Source of the DNA: Spongisporangium articulatum
Lineage (GTDB): Bacteria; Actinomycetota; Actinomycetes; Actinomycetales; Kineosporiaceae
Direction of reading: 5' to 3'
DNA length: 64,000 nucleotides
Assembly: GCF_044465595.1 (NCBI RefSeq)
Contig: NZ_JBITLV010000006.1
Span: 1 to 64,000 of the forward strand
Below are positions 38,955 through 48,299 of the stretch, piece by piece; positions within the stretch are counted from its first letter, which is position 1; each line of letters begins with the position of its first letter. The notes under the pieces were generated by a model, which worked only from the letters and a program-made list of their open reading frames with translations, had not been told where the DNA came from and did no database searches. The position numbers and the translations under genes were made by a program.

Positions 38955-41474
38955 GTGTCCAGAGGGCCGAAGCAGCACCCCGGCAAGGGACGTCGGGTCC
39001 GACGGGCGGCATGGGCCGCGACCGCCGTGGCGGCGTTGCTGACCGCGCTCGTCGTCCCCGGGTGGAGCACCGCTCAGGCGGCGGCCGCGCCCGGTTCGGT
39101 GCTCATCTCCGAGGTCGATTGGACCGACTGGGCGGGTGCGCTCGACTCCGAGGGCGACCGGAGCGACTGGGTGGAACTCGCCGCGCCCGGCTCGGCGGTC
39201 GACGTCTCCGGCTTCGGGCTGAGCAACAAGACCAACTCGCCCTACCGCTGGCGGCTCCCACAGGGGACGACGGTCCCCGCCGGTGGCTACCTCCTGGTCT
39301 GGCTGAGCGGCAAGGACCGCGTCCTCGGTGGGCAGCCGCACGCCTCCTTCGACATCGACGGCGGCGACCCGGTGCTGCTCACCGCCCCCGACGGCACGCA
39401 GCTGGACTCGGTGACGACGCCCAAGGCGGGCAAGCGCGACACCTCGTGGTGCCGGGCCACGCCGTCGCTCGCCGCCGCCTGGCAGTACTGCGCGGCCCCG
39501 ACGGCCGGGGCCGCCAACTCCGGTGCGATGTCGGCCACCCTGCTGGCCGCGCCGACGCTCTCCCAGCCCGGTGGCCTCTACGACGCCCCCTTCACGGTGA
39601 GCGCCACGGGCCCGGCCGGCGCCACTCTGCGCTACACGATCGACGGCTCCGAGCCGACCGCCGCCTCCCCGGTGATGCCCGCCGGTCTGGCCATGAAGAC
39701 CTCCGGCAGCCTGCGGGTGGCCGCGTTCGCGACCGGGGCGATCAGCAGCCCGGTGACCACCGCCTCCTACGTCGTGGGCAGCGGCGTGACGACGGCCCGG
39801 GCCGGGCAGCGCGTCGTCCTGGTGACCATGTCGCCCGCGGACGCCGCCGCGCAGGCGGCCGGCACCAAGGACGCCAAGTGGGCGGCCGCCGTCCAGATGA
39901 TCGGTCCGGACGGGAAGTCGCTGTTCGCCGCGGACGCCGAGACCGACGTACCCGGGCAGTCCGGCAGCACCGGCGTGCTCGAGAAGGGTCTGGACGTCAG
40001 CTTCAAGTCCGCGCTCGGGACGAAGTCGGTGAGCGCCCAGCTGATCCCGGGGCGGCCGGCGACGTCGTACAAGAAGTTCCGGCTGCGCAACGGGTCCAAC
40101 GACTTCTACGGCACCCGCCTGAGGGATTCCGTGGCGGGTGAACTCGCCTACGGCGGGCCGAATCTCGGCAACGGCATGGTGCCGGTGGCCACGTATGTCA
40201 ACGGGGCCTACTACGGGCTGATGGAGCTGCGCGAGAAGGACGACGAGACGGCCGTCGAGCGGTACACCGGCGCCGACAAGGACGACGTCGACTACGTCTC
40301 CGACCCGGCCTACTCCACCCAGGACGTCAAGAACGGTGAGGACGCCGCGGCGCACTACGCGGCGATGCGCCGCCTGGTCGTCGGCAAGGACCTGACCGTG
40401 CCGGCCAACTACCAGGCCGCCGTAGCGCAGCTGAACCCGGTCAGCCTCGCCCACGACTGGGTGCTGCACCTGTGGGCGCTCAACTGGGACTGGCCGGGCA
40501 AGAACGTCAACGTCTGGCGCGCCCCGACGGTGGACGGCGGTCGCTGGCAGTGGCAGCCGCACGACTTCGACACGTCCCAGGGCAACACCGGCGTGGTCGG
40601 GGCCTCGATCTCGGCGCCCCAGCTGAACAACGTCGCGGCCTTCGCCGGGCCGGGCAACGACATCATCGGGCCGTTGCTGAAGAACCCGACGTTCAAGGCG
40701 GTGTTCCTCAACGCGGCGGCCGACGAGCTGAACACCCGGCTGACCTCCGCGCACGCCACCGCCGTCCTGGACCAGCAAGCCGCGGCCATGAAGCCCTACG
40801 TGGCCGAGAACGCCAAGCGGTGGCTCGGCGCCCCCAGCCTGATGGCCTGGCAGAGCAACGTGTCGGGGCAACGCTCCTGGCTGGCCCAGCGGTCGCCGTG
40901 GTTCGACGGCTGGGTGCGCAGCTACTTCGGCGTCTCGGCCCGGCAGCCGCTGACGGTCTCGGTCAACGACACCTCGGCCGGTTCCGTACAGGTCAACTCG
41001 GTCGACCTCGGCCCGCTGGTCACCGCGGCCAAGCCGTCCTGGACCGGTGGCTACTACCCGCAGGCCCCCGTCACGCTGACCGCGACTCCGAAGCCCGGCC
41101 AGGTCTTCCTGCGCTGGGCGGGCGCCTCGACGTCCACCGCCCGGGTGCTGACCCTGCCGGTCACGAAGGCGACGGCCGTGAAGGCCGTCTTCGGGCCCGC
41201 CGCCGGGCCGCAGATCCCCGTGATCACCCCGGTGGCCGACCGCCGGGACGTCGTGGGCGACGTCGTCACCCTCCCGCTGAAGGCCACCGACGCCTCCGGG
41301 CTGCCGATCACCTGGTCGGCCAAGAAGCTGCCCAGCGGCGTGGACGTCTACGCGAAGGACGGCGTGATCTACGGCCGGTTGACCAAGCCCGAGGTCGACA
41401 CGGTGACCCTCACCGCCGACAACGGTGCGAGCCCGGCGACCGCGACGTTCACCTGGACGGTGGTCAACCCCTGA
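38955..41474 (+). CDS. Secreted LTD/CotH multidomain protein
   Basis: This 839-residue exported protein has a Sec signal (hydrophobic AAWAATAVAALLTALVVPG, cleaved after AQAAAA near residue 40). An LTD domain (about 45-160, ISEVDWTD ... SDWVELAAPG) and a CHB_HEX-like beta domain (TLRYTIDGSEPTAASP, about 200-275) follow. Next is a CotH kinase-like domain (about 290-650, with YKKFRLRNGSNDF, YVNGAYYGLMELREKDD and WQPHDFDTSQG). A repeat domain ending GQVFLRWAG and a final Ig-like domain follow. CotH in Bacillus phosphorylates spore-coat proteins; a surface-protein kinase role here is inferred. GTG 38955 has GGGAG upstream. Confidence 0.82.
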   Translation: MSRGPKQHPGKGRRVRRAAWAATAVAALLTALVVPGWSTAQAAAAPGSVLISEVDWTDWAGALDSEGDRSDWVELAAPGSAVDVSGFGLSNKTNSPYRWRLPQGTTVPAGGYLLVWLSGKDRVLGGQPHASFDIDGGDPVLLTAPDGTQLDSVTTPKAGKRDTSWCRATPSLAAAWQYCAAPTAGAANSGAMSATLLAAPTLSQPGGLYDAPFTVSATGPAGATLRYTIDGSEPTAASPVMPAGLAMKTSGSLRVAAFATGAISSPVTTASYVVGSGVTTARAGQRVVLVTMSPADAAAQAAGTKDAKWAAAVQMIGPDGKSLFAADAETDVPGQSGSTGVLEKGLDVSFKSALGTKSVSAQLIPGRPATSYKKFRLRNGSNDFYGTRLRDSVAGELAYGGPNLGNGMVPVATYVNGAYYGLMELREKDDETAVERYTGADKDDVDYVSDPAYSTQDVKNGEDAAAHYAAMRRLVVGKDLTVPANYQAAVAQLNPVSLAHDWVLHLWALNWDWPGKNVNVWRAPTVDGGRWQWQPHDFDTSQGNTGVVGASISAPQLNNVAAFAGPGNDIIGPLLKNPTFKAVFLNAAADELNTRLTSAHATAVLDQQAAAMKPYVAENAKRWLGAPSLMAWQSNVSGQRSWLAQRSPWFDGWVRSYFGVSARQPLTVSVNDTSAGSVQVNSVDLGPLVTAAKPSWTGGYYPQAPVTLTATPKPGQVFLRWAGASTSTARVLTLPVTKATAVKAVFGPAAGPQIPVITPVADRRDVVGDVVTLPLKATDASGLPITWSAKKLPSGVDVYAKDGVIYGRLTKPEVDTVTLTADNGASPATATFTWTVVNP

Positions 41475-41486
41475 CGGGCCCTGCCG

Positions 41487-41498
41487 TAGCGTGACGGG
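41487..41498 (+). promoter_or_regulatory. Leaderless-type -10 box of the TauE-type gene
   Basis: TAGCGT at 41487-41492 is followed by six bases and GTG 41499. There is no Shine-Dalgarno sequence. Confidence 0.5.
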
Positions 41499-42284
41499 GT
41501 GGAGTTCTGGCCCGCCGTCGCGATCCTGGCCGCCGGCGCGGTGGCCGGGGCCGTCAACGCGGCGGTCGGTTCCGGGACGCTGATCACCTTCCCGACCCTG
41601 CTCGCCCTCGGCTACCCGCCCGTGATCGCGAACATCTCCAACAACGTCGGCCTGGTGCCCGGATCGGTCGCGGGCGCCTGGGGCTACCGCGGTGAGGTGC
41701 GCGCCCTGGCGCGGGTCGTCGTCCCCCTGCTGTTCTGCTCGGCCACGGGCGGCGCCCTGGGCGCCGTGGCCCTGCTGACGTTGCCCTCGAGCGCCTTCGA
41801 CGCGATCGTGCCCGTCCTGATCGTGCTGTCGATCGTGCTGGTCGTCGCCCAGCCGTACCTGGCGCGGCGCGTGGCCGCGCGCCCTGGTTCCTCCGCCGCC
41901 GAGGCCGCCGGGACGACGGTCCGCCCGCTGGGCGTCGGGCTGATGCTCGGCGTCCTGATCGCCGGGGTCTACGGCGGGTACTTCGGGGCCGCTCAGGGCG
42001 TGCTGCTGATCGGCCTGCTCGGCTGGCTGCTCACCAGTTCGCTGCAACACGCGAACGGGGTCAAGAACGTGCTCTCCGCGGTCGTGAACGGCGTCGCCGC
42101 GCTGGTCTTCGTGATAGCGGCACCCGGCCAGCTCGACTTCGCCGTGGCCGGGCTGATCGCGGTGGGCTCGACGGTGGGCGGGGTGGTGGGCGCCGCCCTG
42201 AGCCGGCGGCTCCCGGCGCCCCTGCTGCGTGGGTTCATCGTGATCGTCGGGTGCGCGGCCGTGGTGAAGCTGCTTGTGACGTGA
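41499..42284 (+). CDS. TauE/SafE-family membrane permease
   Basis: This 261-residue membrane protein has about eight helices. GAVNAAVGSGTLITFPTLLALG and the second-half GVYGGYFGAAQGVLLIGLLG are the paired Gly-rich motifs of the TauE/SafE family, which moves sulfite, sulfoacetate or related anions. The substrate is not known here. The stop overlaps the next gene (GTGA). Confidence 0.87.
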   Translation: MEFWPAVAILAAGAVAGAVNAAVGSGTLITFPTLLALGYPPVIANISNNVGLVPGSVAGAWGYRGEVRALARVVVPLLFCSATGGALGAVALLTLPSSAFDAIVPVLIVLSIVLVVAQPYLARRVAARPGSSAAEAAGTTVRPLGVGLMLGVLIAGVYGGYFGAAQGVLLIGLLGWLLTSSLQHANGVKNVLSAVVNGVAALVFVIAAPGQLDFAVAGLIAVGSTVGGVVGAALSRRLPAPLLRGFIVIVGCAAVVKLLVT

Positions 42285-42841
42285 AGGTGTTCGGGTACGG
42301 CTCGCTGATCAGCGCCGGGTCGCTGGCCGCGACGCTCGGTCGGGCGTTGCCGGCGCCGCGTCCGGCGTTCCTGCCCGGGTACGTGGCCGAGCTCGTGGTC
42401 GGCACCGACACGCGCGGCCTCACGGACCGGTACTGGACCCGGCCGGACGGGACGGTGTTCGACGGGGTGATCGCGAGCTACGGGCTCGTCGAACGGCCGG
42501 GGGAGTACGGGTGCCCGGGGGCCGTGCACGACATCCCCGACTCGCTGCTGCCGGCGCTCGACGCCCGCGAACGGGACTACGCGCGGATGCCGGTGACCCT
42601 GGCCGACACGGCGGGGCAGCGGTTGGCCGCGGTCACCTACGTGCAGCACCCGCAGGCGGAGCGGGTGCTCGAGGAGGCGTGCCGGACCGAACGGGCCGTG
42701 GTGACGCAGGAGTACCTGGACCTGGTCGCCGGCGCCTTGGCGGCCCTCGCACCGGACGTTCTCCGGCGCGCCGCCCACCCGACGCACCTGCCCGTCGTCC
42801 CGCTGGTATTTCATGAGGGTTCACCACCGCCCGTTGGATAG
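42281..42841 (+). CDS. Gamma-glutamylcyclotransferase-like protein
   Basis: This 186-residue protein has the family opening VKVFGYGSLISAGS (GYGSL binds the glutamyl group) and a likely catalytic acid in DARERDYARMPV. Such enzymes cyclise gamma-glutamyl amides to 5-oxoproline. Its coupling to a TauE-type permease may point to sulfur-compound or glutathione-like metabolism; actinobacteria use mycothiol, so the true substrate is open. GTG 42281 overlaps the upstream stop. Confidence 0.75.
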   Translation: MKVFGYGSLISAGSLAATLGRALPAPRPAFLPGYVAELVVGTDTRGLTDRYWTRPDGTVFDGVIASYGLVERPGEYGCPGAVHDIPDSLLPALDARERDYARMPVTLADTAGQRLAAVTYVQHPQAERVLEEACRTERAVVTQEYLDLVAGALAALAPDVLRRAAHPTHLPVVPLVFHEGSPPPVG

Positions 42842-42888
42842 CATCCGACGGGTCACATTCCGTGTCTGTACGTCCTGAGGAGAGTTCC

Positions 42889-44877
42889 GTGTCAGCCCAG
42901 CTCACCGTGTCCGTCGCCGGCGTCGAGCGTCAGGTGGACACCGGGACGACGGGCGCGGACCTGTTCGCGGACGACCGCTCGGTGCTCGTCGCCCGCGTCA
43001 ACGGCGCGCTGAAGGATCTCGACCAGCCGCTGGCCGACGGCGACGTCGTCGAGGGCGTGACCGCGGCCGACCCCGAGGGGCTCGCGGTCCTGCGGCACTC
43101 CGCCGCGCACGTCCTGGCGCAGGCCGTGCAGGAGGTGTTTCCCGACGCGAAGCTGGGCATCGGCCCGCCGATCCGCGACGGCTTCTACTACGACTTCGAC
43201 GTCGCCGTGCCCTTCACCCCCGAGGACCTGAAAGCTCTCGAGAAGGTGATGCAGCGGATCGTCAAGGAGGGGCAGACCTTCCGGCGGCGGGTGGTGACCG
43301 ACGCCGAGGCGGCGGCCGAGCTGGCCGACGAGCCGTACAAGCTCGAGCTGATCGGGCTGAAGGGGTCGGGCGACGTGGAGGACGCCGCCGAGGGCGCCTC
43401 CGCCGAGGTCGGCGGGGCCGAGCTGACCATCTACGACAACGTGAAGCGCACCGGCGAGGTGGCCTGGAAGGACCTGTGCCGGGGTCCGCACGTGCCGTCG
43501 ACCCGGTTGCTGGCCAACGGTTTCCAGCTGATGCGCTCGGCCGCCGCCTACTGGCGGGGCAGCGAGAAGAACCCGCAGCTGCAGCGCATCTACGGCACCG
43601 CCTGGGCCACCCGGGACGAGCTGAAGGCCTACCTCGAGCGGCTCGCCGAGGCCGAGCGCCGCGACCACCGGCGGCTCGGTGCCGAGCTCGACCTGTTCAG
43701 CTTCCCCGACGAGATCGGTTCCGGCCTCGTGGTCTTCCACCCCAAGGGCGGCGTGATCAAGCGGGAGATGGAGGACTACGTCCGGCAGCGGCACATCGAG
43801 GAGGGGTTCCAGTACGTCGGCACCCCGCACATCACCAAGGGCCACCTCTTCGAACTGTCGGGGCACCTGCCGTACTACGAGGACACCATGTTCCCGCCGA
43901 TGGAGCTGGAGCACTCGAAGTACTACCTGAAGGCCATGAACTGCCCGATGCACAACCTGATCTACCGGTCGCGGCAGCGCTCGTACCGTGAGCTGCCGAT
44001 GCGCCTGTTCGAGTTCGGGTCCGTGTACCGGTACGAGAAGTCCGGTGTGGTGCACGGTCTCACCCGGGTCCGGGGCCTGACCCAGGACGACTCGCACTCG
44101 TACGTGACCCCCGAGCAGGCGCCCGCCGAGATCAAGCACCTGCTCGACTTCGTCACCGGGCTGCTCAGCGACTTCGGGCTCAACGACTACTACCTCGAAC
44201 TGTCCGACCGGGGCACCGACCCCGCCAAGCAGGACAAGTTCAAGGGCACCGACGAGCAGTGGGCGGTCGCCACCGAGGTCCTGCGCTCGGTCGCCGTCGA
44301 GTCCGGGCTGGAGCTCGTGCCCGACCCGGGCGGCGCCGCCTTCTACGGCCCCAAGATCTCCGTGCAGGCCAAGGACGCGATCGGCCGGACCTGGCAGATG
44401 TCGACCATCCAGTACGACTTCAACCAGCCCGAGGGCTTCGGCCTGGAGTTCGACGCCGCCGACGGCTCCCGGCAGCAGCCGGTGATGATCCACTCCGCCA
44501 AGTTCGGTTCCATCGAGCGGTTCTTCGGCGTCCTGGTCGAGCACTACGCCGGCGCGTTCCCGCCCTGGCTCGCGCCGGTCCAGGTGGTCGGCATCCCCGT
44601 CTCGGACGCGCACGTGCCGTACCTGCAGGAGGTCGCGGCGAAGCTGCGTGCGGCCGGCGTGCGGGTGGAGATCGACGACTCCGACGACCGGATGCCGAAG
44701 AAGATCCGCAACCACACCAAGCAGAAGGTCCCGTTCCAGCTGATCGCCGGCGACGACGACGTGGCCAAGGACGCGGTGTCGTTCCGGTTCCGCGACGGTT
44801 CACAGGACAACGGGGTACCGGTCGACGAGGCGGTCGCGCGCATCGTCGAGGCGATCCGGACGAAGGCGCAGGTCTGA
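42889..44877 (+). CDS. thrS: Threonyl-tRNA synthetase
   Basis: This 662-residue class II synthetase has an N-terminal TGS domain (about 1-60) and an editing domain starting HSAAHVLAQAV. The catalytic core has MNCPMHNLIY (Zn ligand Cys), RLFEFGSVYRYEKSG (motif 2) and GSIERFFGVLVEHYAG (motif 3), followed by an anticodon-binding domain. GAGGAGAG lies just before GTG 42889, preferred over GTG 42862. No T-box leader is visible in the short upstream region. Confidence 0.96.
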   Translation: MSAQLTVSVAGVERQVDTGTTGADLFADDRSVLVARVNGALKDLDQPLADGDVVEGVTAADPEGLAVLRHSAAHVLAQAVQEVFPDAKLGIGPPIRDGFYYDFDVAVPFTPEDLKALEKVMQRIVKEGQTFRRRVVTDAEAAAELADEPYKLELIGLKGSGDVEDAAEGASAEVGGAELTIYDNVKRTGEVAWKDLCRGPHVPSTRLLANGFQLMRSAAAYWRGSEKNPQLQRIYGTAWATRDELKAYLERLAEAERRDHRRLGAELDLFSFPDEIGSGLVVFHPKGGVIKREMEDYVRQRHIEEGFQYVGTPHITKGHLFELSGHLPYYEDTMFPPMELEHSKYYLKAMNCPMHNLIYRSRQRSYRELPMRLFEFGSVYRYEKSGVVHGLTRVRGLTQDDSHSYVTPEQAPAEIKHLLDFVTGLLSDFGLNDYYLELSDRGTDPAKQDKFKGTDEQWAVATEVLRSVAVESGLELVPDPGGAAFYGPKISVQAKDAIGRTWQMSTIQYDFNQPEGFGLEFDAADGSRQQPVMIHSAKFGSIERFFGVLVEHYAGAFPPWLAPVQVVGIPVSDAHVPYLQEVAAKLRAAGVRVEIDDSDDRMPKKIRNHTKQKVPFQLIAGDDDVAKDAVSFRFRDGSQDNGVPVDEAVARIVEAIRTKAQV

Positions 44878-44885
44878 GTTCTCGC

Positions 44886-44952
44886 CGAGTGGAACGTTCT
44901 GCCCCCTAAAGCGGCTCTCAGCAGGTCCTTACGGGGCGGAAGGTTCCACTCG
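44886..44952. repeat. 67-bp imperfect palindrome between thrS and the HIT gene
   Basis: A 20-base left arm (44886-44905, starting CGAGTGGAAC) pairs with the right arm (44933-44952, ending GTTCCACTCG) with two mismatches; the loop is 27 bases. The element fills most of the thrS-HIT gap. It could end thrS transcription, but there is no T-tract and the arms are longer than a usual terminator. Confidence 0.7.
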
Positions 44953-44963
44953 CGCGTTCCCTC

Positions 44964-44976
44964 TAAGCTGACAACC
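44964..44976 (+). promoter_or_regulatory. Leaderless-type -10 box of the HIT gene
   Basis: TAAGCT at 44964-44969 is followed by seven bases and GTG 44977, with no Shine-Dalgarno sequence. Confidence 0.45.
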
Positions 44977-45555
44977 GTGAACCCTGACCCGCCCGACGAC
45001 GTGGAGATCGTGCCCGAGGGCGAGTTGCCCGGGGTGCCGGACGGGTTCCAGCGGCTGTGGACGCCGCACCGGATGGTCTACCTGAACGGGGAGGAGCGGC
45101 CCCGCGACGGCAGCGAGGAGCAGTGCCCGTTCTGCCGGGCGCCCACGCTGAGTGACGAGAAGGGTCTGATCGTGCACCGCGGCGACGTGGCCTTCGTCGT
45201 GATGAACCTCTTCCCGTACAACCCGGGCCACCTGATGGTGCTGCCCTATCGGCACGTGGCCGACTACACCGACCTCACCGACGAGGAGGTCCGGGAGGTG
45301 GCCGACCTGACCCGCACCGCGATGCGGGTGCTCCGCCAGGTCAGCGCCCCGCACGGGTTCAACCTGGGCATGAACCAGGGGGCCGTGGCGGGCGCCGGGA
45401 TCGCCGCCCACCTGCACCAGCACGTCGTGCCCCGGTGGGGCGGGGACGCCAACTTCCTGCCCATCATCGCCCGCACGAAGGCACTGCCGCAGCTGCTGGA
45501 CGACGCCCGCGGGCTGCTGGCCGGGGCGTGGCCCGCACCGGGTACGCCCCAGTAG
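44977..45555 (+). CDS. HIT-family nucleotide hydrolase/phosphorylase
   Basis: This 192-residue histidine-triad protein has AHLHQHVVPRW as active site, and CPFC near residue 50 suggests a zinc site. The actinobacterial members beside pgsA (Rv2613c type) are diadenosine tetraphosphate phosphorylases, so the same role is likely. It is conserved in position between thrS and pgsA. The -10 box of pgsA overlaps its stop codon. Confidence 0.9.
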   Translation: MNPDPPDDVEIVPEGELPGVPDGFQRLWTPHRMVYLNGEERPRDGSEEQCPFCRAPTLSDEKGLIVHRGDVAFVVMNLFPYNPGHLMVLPYRHVADYTDLTDEEVREVADLTRTAMRVLRQVSAPHGFNLGMNQGAVAGAGIAAHLHQHVVPRWGGDANFLPIIARTKALPQLLDDARGLLAGAWPAPGTPQ

Positions 45556-45568
45556 TCTCACCAGCGCC

Positions 45569-46216
45569 ATGTTGAACCGATTCGCCCGTGCCCTGTTCAC
45601 GCGCATCTTCACGCCCGTCGCCCGCCTGCTGCTGCGCCTGGGCGTCAGCCCGGACGTCGTCACGCTGGTCGGCACGTTCGGCGTCTGCGCCGGGGCCCTG
45701 ATCTGGTTCCCGCGCGGGCACCTGTTCACGGGGACGATGGTGGTCACGGCGTTCGTGTTCAGCGACACCGTCGACGGGATCATGGCCCGGATGCAGGGGC
45801 GCTCGTCGTCGTGGGGTGCCTACCTCGACTCCACCCTGGACCGGTTCGGCGACGCCGCCGTGTTCGGCGGCCTGATCCTCTACTACAGCAACGACCACGG
45901 GGACCTCGGCCACGACTGGAACCAGGTCGGCGAGGTGCTGGCCCTGACCTGCCTGATCCTGGGCAGCATCGTCTCCTACGCCCGCGCCCGCGCCGAGGGG
46001 CTGGGCATGCAGGCCAACGTGGGCATCGCGGAACGGGCGGACCGGCTGGTCTCCACCCTGGTCTGCGCCGGGTTCGTCGGTACCCAGTGGATCCCCGACC
46101 AGACGTTGCTCGTCGTCCTGGCCCTCCTGGCGGTGGCCAGCGTCGTCACCGTGGTCCAGCGCATCCTGATGGTCCGCCGGCAGGCCCTGGCCGCCGTCCC
46201 CGACCCGACCGCCTGA
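45569..46216 (+). CDS. pgsA: Phosphatidylinositol phosphate synthase (CDP-alcohol transferase)
   Basis: This 215-residue membrane enzyme has the complete CDP-alcohol phosphatidyltransferase motif D-x2-DG-x2-AR-x8-G-x3-D-x3-D (SDTVDGIMAR ... GAYLDSTLDR). In actinobacteria, this locus makes phosphatidylinositol phosphate from CDP-diacylglycerol and inositol phosphate, the base of PIM lipids. The next two genes continue that pathway. TAGTCT at 45553-45558 is a -10 box giving a leader of only a few bases. Confidence 0.92.
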   Translation: MLNRFARALFTRIFTPVARLLLRLGVSPDVVTLVGTFGVCAGALIWFPRGHLFTGTMVVTAFVFSDTVDGIMARMQGRSSSWGAYLDSTLDRFGDAAVFGGLILYYSNDHGDLGHDWNQVGEVLALTCLILGSIVSYARARAEGLGMQANVGIAERADRLVSTLVCAGFVGTQWIPDQTLLVVLALLAVASVVTVVQRILMVRRQALAAVPDPTA

Positions 46217-46218
46217 TC

Positions 46219-47136
46219 ATGGAGCGCCTGGTCCTGCTGGGGTACACGGCGGGCTGGCGCCTGGTCCGGCTGCTGCCCGAGCGGGCCGCCTACCGGCTGT
46301 TCGAGCTGATCGCCGACGTCGCCTGGTGGCGCCGCGGCCCCGGGGTGCGGCGCCTGGAGGCCAACCTGGCCCGGGCGGTGCCGGACGCCGACGAGGCCCG
46401 CCTGCGCGAGCTGTCCCGGGCCGGGATGCGCTCGTACCTGCGCTACTGGTGCGAGTCGTTCCGGCTGCCGTCCTGGTCGCGCGCCCGGATCGTCGAGGGG
46501 AAGCGGCTGGTCGGCCGGGAGCACCTGGACGCCGCGCTGGCCGCCGGTCGGGGCGTGGTCGGGTTCCTCGGCCACCTGGGCAACTGGGACCATGCGGGCG
46601 CCTGGTCGGGCCTGGAGTACGCGAAGGTGACCACGGTCGCCGAGCGGTTGCGGCCCGAGGAGCTGTTCGACGCCTTCGTGGCCTACCGCGAGCAGCTGGG
46701 CATGGAGATCCTCGCGCTCACCCCGCGCTCGGGCAGCACCGGCGGGGAGGACGTGTTCGCCCGGCTGAAGGGCACTCTCGAGGGCGGCGGGTTCGTCCCG
46801 CTGCTGGCCGACCGCGACCTGACCCACAGCGGGGTGAGCGTCCAGCTGCTGGGCGAGGAGGCGTCGGTGGCCGCGGGGCCGGCCGCGCTGGCACTGGCCA
46901 CCGGGGCCGTGCTGCTGCCGGTGATGCTGCACTACGAGCAGGTCCGACCCGGCCCCAGCGGCTGGCGGTCCGTGTTCGTCGTCCACCCGCCCGTGCCGGA
47001 ACCCGCGGACGGGACGCGCGAGGAGAAGCTGCAGGCCATGACCCAGGCCTGCGCGGACCGGTTGTCCGAGACCGTGCGCGCCCACCCGGCCGACTGGCAC
47101 ATGCTGCAGAAGGTCTTCACCAGGGACCTGCGGTGA
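46219..47136 (+). CDS. Phosphatidylinositol mannoside acyltransferase
   Basis: This 305-residue member of the LpxL/PatA acyltransferase family has the catalytic H-x4-D motif in GHLGNWDHAG. The N-terminus has one hydrophobic helix for membrane contact. Between pgsA and pimA it matches PatA, which acylates the mannose of PIM1/PIM2. ATG 46219 lies two bases after the pgsA stop, and its own stop overlaps pimA (GTGA). Confidence 0.88.
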   Translation: MERLVLLGYTAGWRLVRLLPERAAYRLFELIADVAWWRRGPGVRRLEANLARAVPDADEARLRELSRAGMRSYLRYWCESFRLPSWSRARIVEGKRLVGREHLDAALAAGRGVVGFLGHLGNWDHAGAWSGLEYAKVTTVAERLRPEELFDAFVAYREQLGMEILALTPRSGSTGGEDVFARLKGTLEGGGFVPLLADRDLTHSGVSVQLLGEEASVAAGPAALALATGAVLLPVMLHYEQVRPGPSGWRSVFVVHPPVPEPADGTREEKLQAMTQACADRLSETVRAHPADWHMLQKVFTRDLR

Positions 47137-48299
47137 CGCTGCGGATCGGGATGGTCAGCCCGTACTCCTTCGACGTGCCCGGCGGCGTGCAGTTCCACGT
47201 CCGCGACCTCGCCGAGCACCTGATCGGGCACGGCCACACGGTCAGCGTGCTGGCCCCGGCCGACGAGGACACACCGCTGCCGGACTACGTGGAGGCGACC
47301 GGGAAGGCGTTCCCGGTGCCGTACAACGGCTCGGTGGCCCGGATCAGCTTCGGGCCGGTGCACTCGGCGAAGGTCAAGAGATGGCTGTCCGAGGGCGCTT
47401 TCGACGTCCTGCACGTGCACGAACCGGCCAGTCCGTCGCTGTCCATGCTGGCCATGTGGGCGGCGACCGGGCCGATCGTGGCCACCTTTCACACCGCCAA
47501 CATCCGGTCGCGGGCGATGCAGGCCGCCTACCCGCTCCTGCGCCCGGGGTTCGAGAAGATCTCGGCCCGGATCGCCGTCTCCGAGGACGCCCGCCGCACC
47601 CTGGTCGACCATCTCGGCGGCGACGCCGTGGTGATCCCCAACGGCGTCTACGTCGACCGGTTCGCGCAGGCCCCGGTGAACCCGGCCTGGCAGGGCACGC
47701 CCGACCGGCCGACCGTGGCGTTCGTGGGGCGGATCGACGAGCCGCGCAAGGGGTTGCCGGTGCTGGCCGCCGCGCTGCCCGCCCTGGTCGCGACGCACCC
47801 GGGGGTGCGCGTGCTGGTCCTGGGCCGGGGCGAGGGGGACGACGCCCTCGCCGGGCTGCGCGACGAGACCCGTTCGCACCTGGAACTTCTCGGGCCGTTG
47901 GACGACGCCGCGAAGATGTCGTTGCTGCGCTCGGCCGACGTGTACGTGGCCCCGCACACCGGCGGCGAGAGCTTCGGCATCGTGCTGGTCGAGGCGATGA
48001 GCGCGGCCGCGCCCGTGGTCGCCTCCGACCTGGGCGCGTTCCGGCGGGTGCTCGGCGACGGCCGGTTCGGCGTCCTGGTGCCCGTGGACGACCCGGACGC
48101 GCTGAGTGCCGCCCTCGGGGACCTGCTGGACGACGCCCCGCGCCGGGCCGCGCTGGCGGAGGCCGCGTCGGTGGAGGTCCGCCGCTACGACTGGGGTCGC
48201 GTGGCCGCGGCCGTGCTCGACGTGTACGAGACGGTGCGCCTGGGCGCCGACCGGGTGGGGCCCGACCCGCGGGCCAGCCTGATCTCCCGCTGGCGTTAG
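47133..48299 (+). CDS. pimA: Phosphatidylinositol alpha-mannosyltransferase
   Basis: This 388-residue GT4 glycosyltransferase with GT-B fold opens with GMVSPYSFDVPGGVQFHV, as in PimA. The donor site E-x7-E is in GGESFGIVLVEAMSAA. It adds the first mannose from GDP-mannose to phosphatidylinositol at the inner membrane face. GTG 47133 overlaps the acyltransferase stop. Its TAG shares bases with the stop of the convergent protease gene (TTAG, 48296-48299). Confidence 0.92.
   Translation: MTLRIGMVSPYSFDVPGGVQFHVRDLAEHLIGHGHTVSVLAPADEDTPLPDYVEATGKAFPVPYNGSVARISFGPVHSAKVKRWLSEGAFDVLHVHEPASPSLSMLAMWAATGPIVATFHTANIRSRAMQAAYPLLRPGFEKISARIAVSEDARRTLVDHLGGDAVVIPNGVYVDRFAQAPVNPAWQGTPDRPTVAFVGRIDEPRKGLPVLAAALPALVATHPGVRVLVLGRGEGDDALAGLRDETRSHLELLGPLDDAAKMSLLRSADVYVAPHTGGESFGIVLVEAMSAAAPVVASDLGAFRRVLGDGRFGVLVPVDDPDALSAALGDLLDDAPRRAALAEAASVEVRRYDWGRVAAAVLDVYETVRLGADRVGPDPRASLISRWR

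Noticed and set aside
38853..42050. Very long open frame (about 1065 codons) on the minus strand opposite the CotH-type gene
   Set aside because: It is rich in Arg, Gly, His and Val with no domain, lacks a ribosome site and runs across three plus-strand genes with clear families; it is a GC-bias shadow.
42842..42888. T-box leader for thrS
   Set aside because: The space is under 50 bases and no specifier stem or antiterminator is visible.
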